From assembly GCA_933228675.1 (NCBI GenBank), contig OW121740.1, positions 7,625,942 through 7,689,941 on the forward strand: 64,000 nt of DNA, read 5' to 3'. The translations under genes and the position numbers were made by a program. This DNA is from Stomorhina lunata. Taxonomy: Eukaryota; Arthropoda; Insecta; Diptera; Rhiniidae. The notes below the pieces were generated by a model that saw only the letters and a program-made list of their open reading frames with translations, was not told the DNA's origin and did no database searches. This document shows, one piece after another, positions 23,841 through 34,778 of the stretch (positions are counted from its first letter, which is position 1; every line of letters starts with the position of its first letter).

Positions 23841-24556
23841 CATATGTTGAAAACTTAGCAGCTTATAATTAATATAAACAATTTTTATTTTTAGATCCAA
23901 AATCATGTGACAATAACTTTGTTTTTCTCTGCTTTTTTGCTTTGTTGTAATTTTTGGAAACATATTTCTATACGATTTTTTGTAAATGTTTAATGCATTT
24001 AATAAACAAAAAAGAAGTGTTTTTTAATTATTTTAAAACTTAAACAATTTAAATCTTCCCTTTTGTATAAGTTTTTATATAATATTGGCTCTTACTTACT
24101 TAAATGGCCTATAGATACAACCTATTTTCTTCGATCTTGTGCGAATATTCTTCAATTTTATAGGCCAAGTTGTGAAAATTTTTCCTCTAATTGGTCTTTC
24201 CATCCCATTTTTTATCGTTCTTATTTTACAACTCGTGGTACATGTTAGCTCACTACGTAACGTAGCTCTTTGGGTGATGTCACTAGGAGGTCAGTGTCCA
24301 CAGTTGAAATAAAGGATAACCAAGATAAGTCTATGCTTACCAAGTTAAGACCAAGCAGAACCGTTGCTTGGTATCCAATAGGTATGTAGCCTACATAATC
24401 AAAATTGACTCATGATAGTATTTTTTCATTACCGTGAGTTAGTTTTCCAAAATTTTTTTTTACAGAAGGTAATATTTATGTTTTTAAAATTCAAAAATCA
24501 TTTAAAAATACATTTTTAATAAAAAAAAAAAATAAAAAAAATTGTTGCTCTTGGTG

Positions 24557-24567
24557 GGATTTGAACC
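24557..24567 (-). promoter_or_regulatory. second B box near the right end of copy b
   Basis: Minus strand GGTTCAAATCC fits the B-box consensus. On the same strand it is followed within about 20 nt by a long T-run, the polymerase III stop signal. No good A box is seen upstream. Confidence 0.45.
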
Positions 24568-24707
24568 CGGGCCATTCAGTTCAACTTACCATTTTAATTA
24601 CAAATAAGTACTTATGTAATAACTTATTAGTTATTCGGAGGGTATGCTGTAGTCATTACAAGGTAACCAGATACCAGAGTACTTGCCGTTACCAAAGTTT
24701 TGCTGGG

Positions 24708-25268
24708 AAGCTTTCGAAATAATTTTTTTTTAAGTTCGAAATAATTTTTTTTGTAAAAAAAAAATTGTAATCTATGTTTTTATACAAAATTTTTTTTGTA
24801 AGAAAAATTTCAAATAAAAATTGATCATATACAATTTTTGTAACAAAAAATGTATTTCAAGAAAATTTTACTAGGAAATTTTCGCTATATTTTTTTGTTT
24901 AATATTCAATATAAAATTTTTTAAGAAAATCTTTGGATATAAAATATTGTATTTTTGTAAAGAAACTTTCGGTATACATACAATTCAACAAAAATTTTTG
25001 CAAGAAAATTTTAATTAGGAAAATAATTTTTATCCATTGAGGGACTATTTCAAAAAAGAAATATTTTATTTTGGATTTTTCGAAAAAAATGGGCCTTATC
25101 GCTAATATCTTTGTAATCTTAGCAGATATTGGATAATTTATATTGAATAAAAGCTTGAAGGTTTTACCACATAAATCTACAAAAGGGTATAATCCTCGTA
25201 CAGATAAGTTTTCGAGATAAAGACATTTTTGTGGAAAAGCCAAGGAAAAATATTACTTTTTTGAAATA
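24708..25268. other. A+T-rich flank of the DD37E element
   Basis: Low-complexity TTTTTAAGTTCGAAATAA-type sequence to about 25020, then unassigned sequence. The reading frame on the minus strand here is low complexity and unsupported. Confidence 0.4.
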
Positions 25269-26570
25269 AAGAGTGCTCTAAATAAAATTTGTAGTTGGAT
25301 TTTCTTAAATAAAAATCAAACCTTTTAATATAAAAACTCTACAAAATACGCAAATATAATGACATATTATACAAAATCATTTAGCATTAAAATGTTTACT
25401 TAGTACTCGGGTTTTGCAAAATTATCGACTTTTTTCGGAAACCCTCCCATTAAAGATTTTACAGTTGCTTATGATACCTTTTTGGAGCATGTGTTCCACC
25501 TGCGCTTAAAATCGGACATGTTCTTGGAAATCTTTCCTGTGTTCTTCAATTCCTTTTTTACCAGAGCCCAATACCTTTCCACAGGCCGAAGTTCTGGACA
25601 ATTAGGTGGATTTGCCTTTCGTGGTACAAAAATGACATTATTCTTTGAGTACCACTCAAGTGCCATTTTTCCATAATGGCATGATGCCAAATCGGGCCAA
25701 AAAAATGTAGTCACTCTGTGCTCTCTTAAAAAGGGTAAAAACCGTTTTTGTAGGCACTCCTTTATATAAATTTCTGTGTTTATTGTGCCAGATGCCACAA
25801 ATACTTTACTTCTTTTGCCACAACTGCAAATAGCTTGCCACACGAGAAACTCCTTAGGGAATTTTGTTTGTTTTTTTGTGCGAAACTCTTGCCGAACATT
25901 GCCCCGTTTATCAGCAACATAAAAATCTTGACCAGGAAGTTGAGAAAAGTCTGCCATGCCAGTACGTATGTTTCATCATCCATCACACAACAGGTGTATT
26001 TTTTTATAAAATCAGACTTCAATTTTTTCGCTCATTTTTTTGCTTCTAAGTTCTTTATAGCATTGCGATCTGGAACCTTTTGGACTTTGTATGTCTTTAG
26101 TCCAGCATAAGCTTTGACTCTATGTGCAAAATTCGTAGAACATTTCACCGTACGAGCTGCTTTTCTTAAAGAAGTGTTAGGCGCTCTTCGAAAGAGTTGC
26201 TCGACTTCTTTTGCCTTACCAATATCTGTAGGACCTTTTTTCCTACCTGATCCAGGTTTTCTTTCAATACTCAGGTTTTCCTTATACCGTCTGATGGCAT
26301 TAGAAACCGTTCGAGGGTCAACTTTCAAATTTTTAGCTGTTTTTTTAAAAGTCCATGACGGATTTTTTTGAAAAGTTTTAATTATATTTTCACGAACTTT
26401 TTTTTCGCAGTCCATTTTGATTGAAATAACTATTGAAAATTAATAATTTCTAAAATAATAGTATCTGACATATCTATAGAAACTAACTTGATCAAAAAAT
26501 AAATTATTTCTTGCACTATGGATAAATTTTGTCTAAAATAGTAAATGCATATTTTTTTTAGAACACTCTT
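25269..26570 (-). mobile_element. Tc1/mariner DD37E (ITmD37E-type) transposon, full length
   Basis: The ends AAGAGTGCTCTAAATAAAAT and, inverse complemented, AAGAGTGTTCTAAAAAAAAT form terminal inverted repeats of about 22 bp. TA flanks both sides (25267-25268, 26571-26572). Length 1302 bp, normal for the group. It encloses a minus-strand transposase pseudogene. Confidence 0.9.
25469..26415 (-). pseudogene. DD37E transposase, frameshifted
   Basis: The N-terminal 127 residues are intact (start at 26415) and contain two helix-turn-helix regions: TFKKTAKNLKVDPRTVSNAI, then a GRKKG linker and SLRKAARTVKCSTNFAHRV. Frameshifts near 26030 and 25965 separate this from the catalytic domain. The first acidic residue is in CVMDDETYV (about 25990), the second in WPDLASCHYG (25691-25693) and the third in NCPELRPVERYWA (25577-25579). 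The last two are separated by 37 residues. NCPELRP-x-E-x-YWA and the DD37E spacing are typical of ITmD37E elements rather than Tc1 (DD34E) or mariner (DD34D). The frame closes at 25469. All catalytic residues are present, so inactivation is by the frameshifts. Confidence 0.9.
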
Positions 26571-26826
26571 TATAATGGATTAATGTTGAACGAGATATGT
26601 TACCTCATTTTAAGTTATTTTTTGAGCACTTTTATATGATATACATTATAATCGGATCGTAAATTTTTGGGGTATAATGGTTTTCACTTCAAAGCTTTAA
26701 AGCTCAATATTCCCGAAACCAAAAACTAAAAGCCTGAAATTTGTATAATTATCTTAAATTTACAAATTTTATAAGAGCTTAAACAATTCTGAAGATCGGC
26801 TGTATTCAGTTGTACTAGACTTATGT

Positions 26827-26904
26827 GCTGTTTATATAACTAAAGCAGCTGACGATTGAGTGACATTTCACTAAATCGTCAGCCGCTTTAGTTATATAAA
26901 CAGC
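26827..26904. repeat. near-perfect 31-bp hairpin
   Basis: Arms 26827-26857 and about 26874-26904 (GCTGTTTATATAACTAAAGC and its complement, continuing to GCTGACGATT) match with one mismatch around a 16-nt loop. No target duplication or larger element is evident, so it may be a small foldback element or a hairpin precursor. Confidence 0.75.
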
Positions 26905-28158
26905 ATTAAGCAAATTCAGAATATACATTTTTGTGGATAAATTTTAAAAACAAAAATTTCTTTTTAAAAATTGACGATATCTGTAAAATATATGTATAAT
27001 GCAATTTCCTTCTTCCTTATTTTTCCTATCAAAAGCACTAAAACCTTGTGAAAACGCTGTAAAGACTTTTGGCATTTTTTAACAATAATTTACAAAATTC
27101 TATTGAATTTCATGTTTTTAAAAAGAAATTAATTTTAAACAATCATTTAAAATTAACAAAGAAAAATAATAAACAGAGATTCCAGTTTTTCAAAATCATT
27201 AATTGTTAAAAATCATAAATATTAAACGAGTAAAACAAAACACCCACCTGTTGAATAGATGACTTTTTTCAATTATTCTCTTTAACCGGAACTTTATATT
27301 TCAAAAATGTTGTTTTGTTAAACACTTTAATTAATTAAACTCTTAAAACATTTCAAAATTATAGTTTTAAATTTTTGATGTTTTTGTTGTCACTAATAAA
27401 TCAAAAACGCTTTTTTTTTGTTGTCACTTAAATGCGGCTGACTTCAATGATTAATTTTTTAACACTTTTTTTAAGATTAAATATTTATGATATGTCAAAT
27501 TCTCATCTCTTTTTTAATCATAAGAGAGAAATAACCGTTAATATGGTTTTTTTACTCTTGCCAACAACACTCCACTCACTTAACACTCACTCACAGACAG
27601 ACAAACATTCACAATGGAATAATAATACAGGGCTGGATATTTTCGATTATTATGATTTCGAATTGCTAATCTCTTGATTAGAGAGAGTTAAGCAAATATT
27701 TTAAAATTTATTTATTTTAATTTTTGTTGTTTTAGAACTTTGTTTTTATTTATTTTAATTTTCTGATTTAATTTCTGAAATGTCAATTAATTGATGACGC
27801 GTTTACTGTAAATAATAACAGGAATATTAAATGACATACATTATTTTTTTATAAAATTTTATTGATTACACATTATTTTGCATTGATTTATTTATTTATT
27901 TTAAATTAAAACAATAGTTGTTTAGATTTGTTAACACTGGTCAAAGACTTTGGATTTGATAATTATAAATTGTTTTGAAATTTTTTAAGAAATTGTATTT
28001 TTTCAATAAAATTTTTAAAGTTTTCTTATTAATTTTTATAAAAGTTCTTTTACTAGGCTGGGTCAGTAAGTCCGCGATTTTTTTTTATCTCCTGATTCTT
28101 TATTTTGAAATTCAAATTAATCCTATCAAAATGCAGCTCTATTTCTGTTTAAATTTAA
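26905..28158. other. unassigned A+T-rich stretch
   Basis: No gene or repeat family recognised; frames up to 85 codons are low complexity. Confidence 0.35.
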
Positions 28159-28532
28159 CCCTTGTACACTCCTTGGGTCAATTTGACCCAATTTTGTTTT
28201 TCAAACGCAAAATTATCTCATTAAATAATTAGATATGAATGTGAAACTTTAATTTATCCATTATAGGGACGAATATTATGTTTTTAAAACAAAGTAATAA
28301 TATTAAAATTTTTCCTTCCCCCTCCACTTTTCAAAATACGATTTACACACATTTAGTAGCCTTTGGGTCAATATGACCCAACAAGCGATATTTCAAGCTT
28401 AATTCCATTTTATAATTTTTTTCCTATTAAACATAATTGAATCGAGTTCACCTTCATTCAGAAGCATCTATCAATAATTTGTTCAGTGAAATAATCAATA
28501 AAAACGCTTTCATTCAATGTTTTTCCATTCAT

Positions 28533-28570
28533 GGCCTGTTTACATATTACGTAACGCTATTTTCGCAATT
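28533..28570 (+). mobile_element. relic end of the GTTCACATATTACG MITE
   Basis: GGCCTGTTTACATATTACGT followed by AACGCTATTTTCGC matches an end of the MITE at 2268-2427. No partner end was found nearby. Confidence 0.5.
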
Positions 28571-29259
28571 TTTTGTTTTCAAATTATACAACTATAGCAT
28601 CATATGTTCCAAACAAAAATAAATAAGTTTTCCTCTTAAGATCTCTTCATCTTTCAGCCGACGTAAGAGATCATGAACAAAAAAACAACTAAAATACTAC
28701 ATCATTACATCCAAACTTGACCAACTTGTTCCTAATTACATATGTAAGCGCGAGACTAAACGATGGCCAGTTGCATTATTTTCAAACATGATAGATGCAT
28801 CAGCGTATAGATCTTGTGGACTTAAATGAATCCTGGCTTGAGTTTTAATAAAAACTTCAGAAGCAGGCTTTATCTATCAATGAGCTAACAAATGGGCATA
28901 TTTTGTGAAGAATATTTCCAAGGCATTTGATATAGTTTGGCATGAAGAACTTCTATCAAAACTTATTGCCTTTGACGTTGGTAATAACTTCTCAACAAGG
29001 TTTATATCAAGCTTCCTCAGAGATCGCTCTATACGAGTTGTTATAGATGGGTTCTCTTCAAACGAGTTCAAGATTTATTCAGGGATACCGCAAGCTCTGT
29101 TCTTTCTCCAAGTCTATTTCTTATCTTTATAAATGACCTTCAACATCAAATTTCCAATCCCATATACTCTTTTGCAGATGATAGTAATATTTGCCATTCA
29201 TATTCATTCAATCATAGGCCAAGCGTTCTTGAGGTTGGCGCTATGAAACAAAACATGAA

Positions 29260-29319
29260 TCTTATATTCTTAAACGAGCAATAATTGTATATATATCTTA
29301 TATTCTTAAACGAGCAATA

Positions 29320-29364
<45 letters not shown>

Positions 29365-30654
29365 GCTATCTCGAAAACGGCTCTAACGATTTTGATAAAA
29401 TTTGGACCGTGGGTATCTTTTTTGATGTATAGGTCGAAGAAGAAGGGACTTTTGGAACTTTTACCTCTAAGAGGGTAAAAACGGGTAAAAAGGGGAAAAA
29501 AATCGAAAACGCTATGTCTCCTAAAGTAATAGGTATAGAAACAAAATTAAAATTACGTTTTAAACAGCTTTGAAAATAAGCGGACAGGTGTTTGGTACTT
29601 TTTTGAAACTATGTCCGTTAGGGGGTAAAAAAGGGTGAAAATAGTTTTTTTGGCACCTTTTTAACCCACTCTTATATTTTAAACTAAAGAATATAGAAAG
29701 AAACTTGGTACTGCAATCAATAGATGTAAAAAAAAACATGAAACACGTATTTGGTACTTTTTTGATTTTGGAGCCAAACTGGGTAAAAAAGGGATAAAAT
29801 GATAACTTAACATCTCCAAAGTAATATGAATAGGAACATTATACATTATGTTAAATGCGTTTTAAAAAAATGTACCGAATTCAATTGGCACCAAAAAAGT
29901 ACCAAATATACATATGGAACTTTTAGATATTAGGGAATAAAAAGGGGGAAAAATTAGTAATGTTATACCTATTATGTGTTATGCTCTTTAGCGAAGATGT
30001 TGCGGATAAGCCGGCGAAGGTTTTAAAGTTGATAAGACTAATTTCCGACAGATGGCGCCACTGAAAATTACTAAAAATTATTTAAATCGTAAACTGTACA
30101 TTTGATCATGCTATGATCTTTAGCAAAGTTGTAGCGCATGAGCCGACGAAGGCTTTTTAGTTGGTATGAATAATTTCCGACAGGTGGCGCTACTGAAATT
30201 TACTCAAAGTCAATTTAATCGTATGCTGTACATTTAATCATGCTATAATCTTCAGCAAAGTTGTTACGGATAAGCCGAAGAAGGTTTATGAATTGGAATA
30301 AGCAAAGGCCGACAGGTGGCGCCACAGAAAACTACTCAAAATGAATTAAATCGTTAACTGTGCATTTGATCAGACTATAATCTTTAGCAAAGTTGTTGCG
30401 CATGAGTCGACAGAGGTTTCTGTTGATATGAATAATTTCCAAAATTATTCAAAATAAGTTAAACTGTAAACTATGCAAACTATGTGTTGGTCGGACAAAA
30501 TAAATCAAATAATTCAAAATTAACTGAATATTTCTACAATGTCTTTCCTCTAAATTTATTTTAGCACTTTATAATATAAAATATATAAAAACTTTAAAAT
30601 TTTCCTCAAAATGCTTATCATAAAGCTCCGAACAAGGCTCGGTCTACCAGGTAC
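29260..30654 (+). mobile_element. Helitron-like non-autonomous element, copy 1
   Basis: Begins TCTTATATTCTTAAACG (this 5' start is duplicated at 29296), followed by an (AT)n tract and GAATGGCTATCTCGAAAACGG. It ends with a hairpin, CCGAACAAGGCTCGG, then TCTACCAGGTAC. It is inserted between A and T, as Helitrons are, with no target duplication, and splits the LINE. The 5' TC and the 3' subterminal hairpin fit Helitrons; the last four bases are GTAC rather than CTRR. Internal repeats of about 132 bp carry GACAGGTGGCGCTAC-type cores (three full, one partial). No Rep/helicase frame. Confidence 0.65.
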
Positions 30655-30759
30655 TTAATCATTAAACCGATATTTAAAAACAATTTCAGAATGGGGTCAT
30701 GAGAATGGATGTTGTATGCTAACGCATAAACGCGCGGCAAACAATGTTTCTTCATCTGT

Positions 30760-30879
30760 TGTTGTTGTTGTTGTAACTGCGATATTATTGGTAATATCGT
30801 AGAAGTGACAGTCCTTGGTCGGAATCCTAAGAATTCCGAGTCGTTCCGGTACGAAGAACCGACTGCAGTGGGAACGTTC
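30760..30879 (+). mobile_element. SINE-like short repeat, copy 1
   Basis: About 120 bp: (TGT)n, then TAACTGCGATATTATTGG, TCCTTGGTCGGAATCC, GAGTCGTTCCGG, GAACCGACTGCAGTGGGAAC. It is flanked by TTCATCTGT and TTTATCTGT, a 9-bp duplication with one change, inside the LINE. A second copy is at 31707. The short length and direct repeats suggest a retroposed element; no clear polymerase III box was identified. Confidence 0.6.
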
Positions 30880-31706
30880 TTTATCTGTATTAATGGGTGG
30901 TGTACATATTGAGGAATCAGATGCTCTTGATGTTCTGGGCAAGTGATGTCCGTACGACAAAATACATCTTTCAAGTGCCGAAAGAAGAATTCAAGTGCCT
31001 CAGTTTTCTAAAACGGTGCAAGAGATTCTTAACTTCATCTGATCTGCTTACTATTTACACCACCTCATGTTTGGGCTGGAGCTTCAAAGTCTATTTTGGA
31101 GCTTCTCGACCGTGGGCTGGAGCTTCAAAGTCTATTTTGGAGCTTCTCGACCGTGTGCAAGATATGGCGAAAGTGCTCGTAGGGACTCTATTGATTTACA
31201 GGAGTACCATCGTAATTTGAGTTGTGTCACACTGTCCTATTGTTTATACTTTGGAATATGCTCTAACGAAATCAGAGAACTCGTTCTCGAAGCTTGGACT
31301 TTTTTTTGCGCAATACACGTCATTCTTTTAGAGCTCATTCCTTTGCGATCGATTGGACGGTAGACCGTACGAACACGCTACATTAAATTCGCCCTTCAAC
31401 AATATATGTAGTTCGTATGTGGAATTCACTCCCCGCAGAAGTTTTCACTACCAGTTGCAATATAGGTATAAACACGACTCCATGTATCCTCCCACCCATA
31501 TTCTATTTTCTTACTTCCAACATAATGTATTGCATAAGTAGGGGTCATCCCCTGAGTGCTGGTCCTAAATTAAACAAAAATCCTATGTTAAATATGAAAT
31601 TTTGTTAATATTTCATTGTTGGGTCATATTGACCCAAAGGGTAATATAAAGGGCACAAATCCAAGGAAAGTAGAAGGGTTAAAGACGTTGGTGTTGTTTA
31701 TACTAC

Positions 31707-31815
31707 GTTGTTGTAACTGCGATATTATTGGTAATATCGCAGAAGTGAAAGAACCTTGGTCGGAATTTTAAGATTTCCGAGTCGTTCTGGTAAGAAGAAC
31801 TGACAGCCGTGGGAT
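31707..31815 (+). mobile_element. SINE-like short repeat, copy 2
   Basis: Diverged second copy of the element at 30760, from GTTGTTGTAACTGCGATATT through CGAGTCGTTCTGG to GACAGCCGTGGGA, just outside the piggyBac-like element. Confidence 0.55.
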
Positions 31816-34057
31816 AGGTAAGACTACCTAAAGCAGTCTACTACAAACGGCTTACAAGCACAAATGACACTGCTTGTTCATATTAAGCAGGAGTATTTTA
31901 AACTTCCCAAATAAGACTTAAGGACCTTCCCTCGAAAAAAAGCCTTTAATCTTTGTTTTTCCATAAACGTCAATTTATTTTGTAATCTTTTATAAGAAAT
32001 TCAACAACAATTTTTTTTTTTCATTTTTAATAAGACAATTTTCCGGTTAATAAATTTTGCAACAAAGTCTTTTGTCGTAATTAATTTTTATTAAAAACAA
32101 AGAAATGTTTATAATAAATACTAAAGATCAGATATGGGAATTGTAATGCCTTTCAATATATAGGTATATCTTGTGAATACATTAAATAACATTAATGATA
32201 GGTGCCAAACTAATGATCCAACTCGTTGAGAGATTGGTAATTAAGGGCTTATGTTGAGTTCGGGAAGGTGGAGAAATATATTTACCTACATATTAATCTG
32301 AAACTCTTTAATGGCCAGAATTTTGCCAAATTTAAAGGAAACCTCAAAGTTTTAGTAGGAATTCCACATAGTCACAGCGTCTGTGTATTCGACAACCTAT
32401 AAACCAATCTAATCAAGGAATACCGGAATATCTTTCTGAACAACAAATTTATTCGATTCCGAATTCGAACGTATTTTCGATTTGTTGTCAGTTCCAGCGT
32501 TCTTTAACCCTTGCGACGATAGGCAATAGAATATAGGAATCAATAAAAATTTGATATTTATTAGCATTTATCTGGTTTCCGAGAGTGGATTTGAACAAGA
32601 GGTACGATCAAAATTTTATATGCTGACTTTTAGTAGCATAAAACTTCTCTGCACTAAAATTTAAATGACACAGTTATTATAATTTGAAACTTATCAACAT
32701 TAAAGTATTTTCCGGGTTGGGTTATGTGGGAGCTATTATCAAATGTTTACGGATTTTGCCTAATTTCAATATCGAATTTTTCAAAAAAAAAAAAATGTGA
32801 TTTAAACTGACGGAAAGACAGACAGAACCCCATATTCTGTCAAGTAGTTTATATGGGCGATTTTACCCAATTTCGTTACCAAACTTTTCTAAGAAATGAT
32901 GAATATTCTTGGCATGTTGTTGACCTAGCTCCTACTGTGCCGGCCCTTTCGTTTTTTTGCAAACGAATAGGATATACATATTTATCTATATCCCTTTTAG
33001 TTTTTAAGACAATATTGTGAGAATTAGAAACAATCGACCAGAAATAAATAAGTTCTGGTAAATAATTGCATAATTCGTAAGAAAAAGGGAGATGGAACCT
33101 GATTTTTCAGAACAAATTTCATGCTATGTACCAAAAATTAAGGGCTATGGTGGAGTAAATAAAGACTCCTTTGCCCACGCAACTACACTCAGTCGAGAAA
33201 TTTTGAATTAGACTTTGAACACCAATCAATTCAAAGGAGTATTATTCCATTTTCAGACGAAGGTAAGTCATGTTAATATTGAAGAGATCAGATTAAAAAT
33301 CCGGAACTTTTTCATACAATACTATAGCCATTATTTTCAAAAGTAAGCGTTTTGCATTTTAGATCTGGCTCTCTATACTATATTAATCTTTTTTGTCAAT
33401 TGCATAATTTCAATTTCAGAGTTATGGACTCACAAAAGCTAATTCTTTACTCTTTATATCTCTAAATTCAATATATATTATAGATTTGAAGTCAGTTAAA
33501 TTATCAGCGAGATCGTAGAACTTTCTCTTTATTTTATCATTTTTAATTTAAGATTTAATTGAATGGTCAAATTCGAAAAGGTTACATCTCCAATTTGTTG
33601 ATATTTACGTTTTTTTAAGCATGGAATATTCCTAGCATTCCTTCTACTGTATACCCATGGCATATATAGAAACAATTTCGAAATGGTCACATTTCTAAGA
33701 GATATAAACACGTTGTCATAAAATAATAGGGTTTCAACGGCTGCAAACGGGCTTGCTTTTAATTCGCCATATAGCCCTGACTTGAATTAACCTTAACAAA
33801 GCGCTTCTACATACATACATACGTATGAACATGTTAAGACATACATATATGTATGAAGAATTTATTCTGTTATCGTTCACTCCCAGGGGAGCATTGGACC
33901 TGAATTTATAGGGCCTATGAATAATAATATAAAATTATACTTATAATTTCTTTGTTTTCTAAAGAATAATTTTGGTAAAAGGTTTTTTCTTCAAAATTTG
34001 CGTATTTAATGAAATCAATTTCGAAAAGGTCACATCTCCTTCACTTAGAATATATAA
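31816..34057. other. unassigned stretch with diverged DINE-1-like text
   Basis: No gene seen. At about 32700-32900 GTGGGAGCTATTATCAAATG and a GACGGAAAGACAGACAGA run are diverged DINE-1-like text. A block of type TTCGAAAAGGTCACATCTCC occurs three times (about 33573, 33676, 34020). Confidence 0.4.
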
Positions 34058-34762
34058 AAAAACAAGTAAGAAAGTGCTATAGTCGGTCAAGCAAGACCAT
34101 ACGATACCCTTCACTACTAAGGTCAAAGGTGTTTTTTATGTATAAAGACAAAAATACAAACATTTTCTCAAAACTTATATATTTAAGCTGTTTCCGTCAT
34201 TTGGAATTATATGAGAGCTAGGGTTAAATGTGGACCGATTTCCTTGAAATTTGCCAAATTGATTACAGTTTTTACAAAAATTATGTGAGCAAAAAAAGTT
34301 TTACTAATTTTTTGTCTCATTTAGTGCGTTTTGACAGAAGATTTTGTATGGGAGCTATGGTCAAATGTGGACCGATTTCAACGAAATTTGGTATAGTAAT
34401 TGTATATGTTTTAAATTTCATGAAAAAATATAGATTTTTGTGGCAAATATATTAATTCCGGAAAGTGGGACCTATGCGAGGTACCATAAATATTGGACCG
34501 ATTTTGACGAATTTTAATAGCCATGGTCCTACTATCAAAAACTACTATCTGTACCAAATTATCATCAAATTATCTTTAGAATTGCGACCTGTGCTTTGAT
34601 TACATGGTTTACATGGGGGTCCAGCCAGCCAGACGGACAGACGACCATCGCTAAATCGACTCAGAAAGTGATTCTAAGCCTATAGGTATACTAAAAGGTG
34701 GGTCTAAGACAAATATTTCTATGCGTTACATATATCAGCACAAACTTATAATACCCTTTCCA
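34058..34762 (+). mobile_element. DINE-1/INE-1-like element, family A, copy 1
   Basis: Begins AAACAAGTAAGAAAGTGCTA with a small hairpin (GTCGGTCAAGCAAGAC region) and GATACCCTTCAC. It continues with ATGGGAGCTATGGTCAAATG and ends in the CAGACGGACAGACGACCATC and ATAATACCCTTTCC blocks. The closing GGTGAAGGGTATA seen in copy 2 is missing, so it is truncated just before the hAT-like element at 34779. Confidence 0.7.
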
Positions 34763-34778
34763 TAAAAAACGGAATATT

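Larger units (their letters stand above)
23531..24707 (+). mobile_element. CCCAG-TIR transposon, copy b
   Basis: Starts CCCAGCAAAACTTTTCATTA and ends AAAGTTTTGCTGGG, giving the inverted repeat CCCAGCAAAACTTT. About 1.18 kb, with no open frame for a transposase. It carries an A/B-box pair near the left end and a second B box plus T-run near the right end, both readable on the minus strand. Together with the truncated copy to its left it is bracketed by AA. Confidence 0.85.
28880..31575 (+). mobile_element. jockey-clade LINE remnant, interrupted by two insertions
   Basis: Broken frames give ISKAFDIVWHEELLSKLIAF, RFISSFLRDRSIRVVIDG, GIPQ, FLIFINDLQHQISNPIYSFA directly followed by DDSNICH (the catalytic F/YADD box), then, past the Helitron-like insertion, ISEWGHENG and MLTHKRAANNVSSS. 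After the SINE-like insertion come EESDALDVLG, FQVPKEEFKCLSFLKRC and LELLDRVQDMAKVLVG. A partial internal duplication (GGGCTGGAGCTTCAAAGTC twice, about 31073 and 31114) and further decay follow, then the family 3' UTR (TAGGGGTCATCCCCTGAGTG) near 31535. This is the middle and C-terminal part of a jockey-type reverse transcriptase ORF. Confidence 0.85.
28159..31678. mobile_element. piggyBac-like TTAA element, host of nested insertions
   Basis: Starts CCCTTGTACACTCCTTGG after TTAA (28155-28158) and ends CCAAGGAAAGTAGAAGGG before TTAA (31679-31682). The 18-bp ends match at 15 positions. A subterminal block with TTGGGTCAATATGACCCA occurs inside both ends (28364 and 31618, inverse orientation). TTAA target, CCCTT start and GGGTCA...TGACCC subterminal palindrome fit piggyBac-like elements. 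The interior is occupied by a LINE, so any original internal sequence is short (about 28159-28850). Confidence 0.7.

Noticed and set aside
30618..30974. 87-118-codon minus-strand frames over the LINE and SINE-like insertion
   Set aside because: They are antisense shadows of the jockey LINE and the (TGT)n tract of the inserted repeat.
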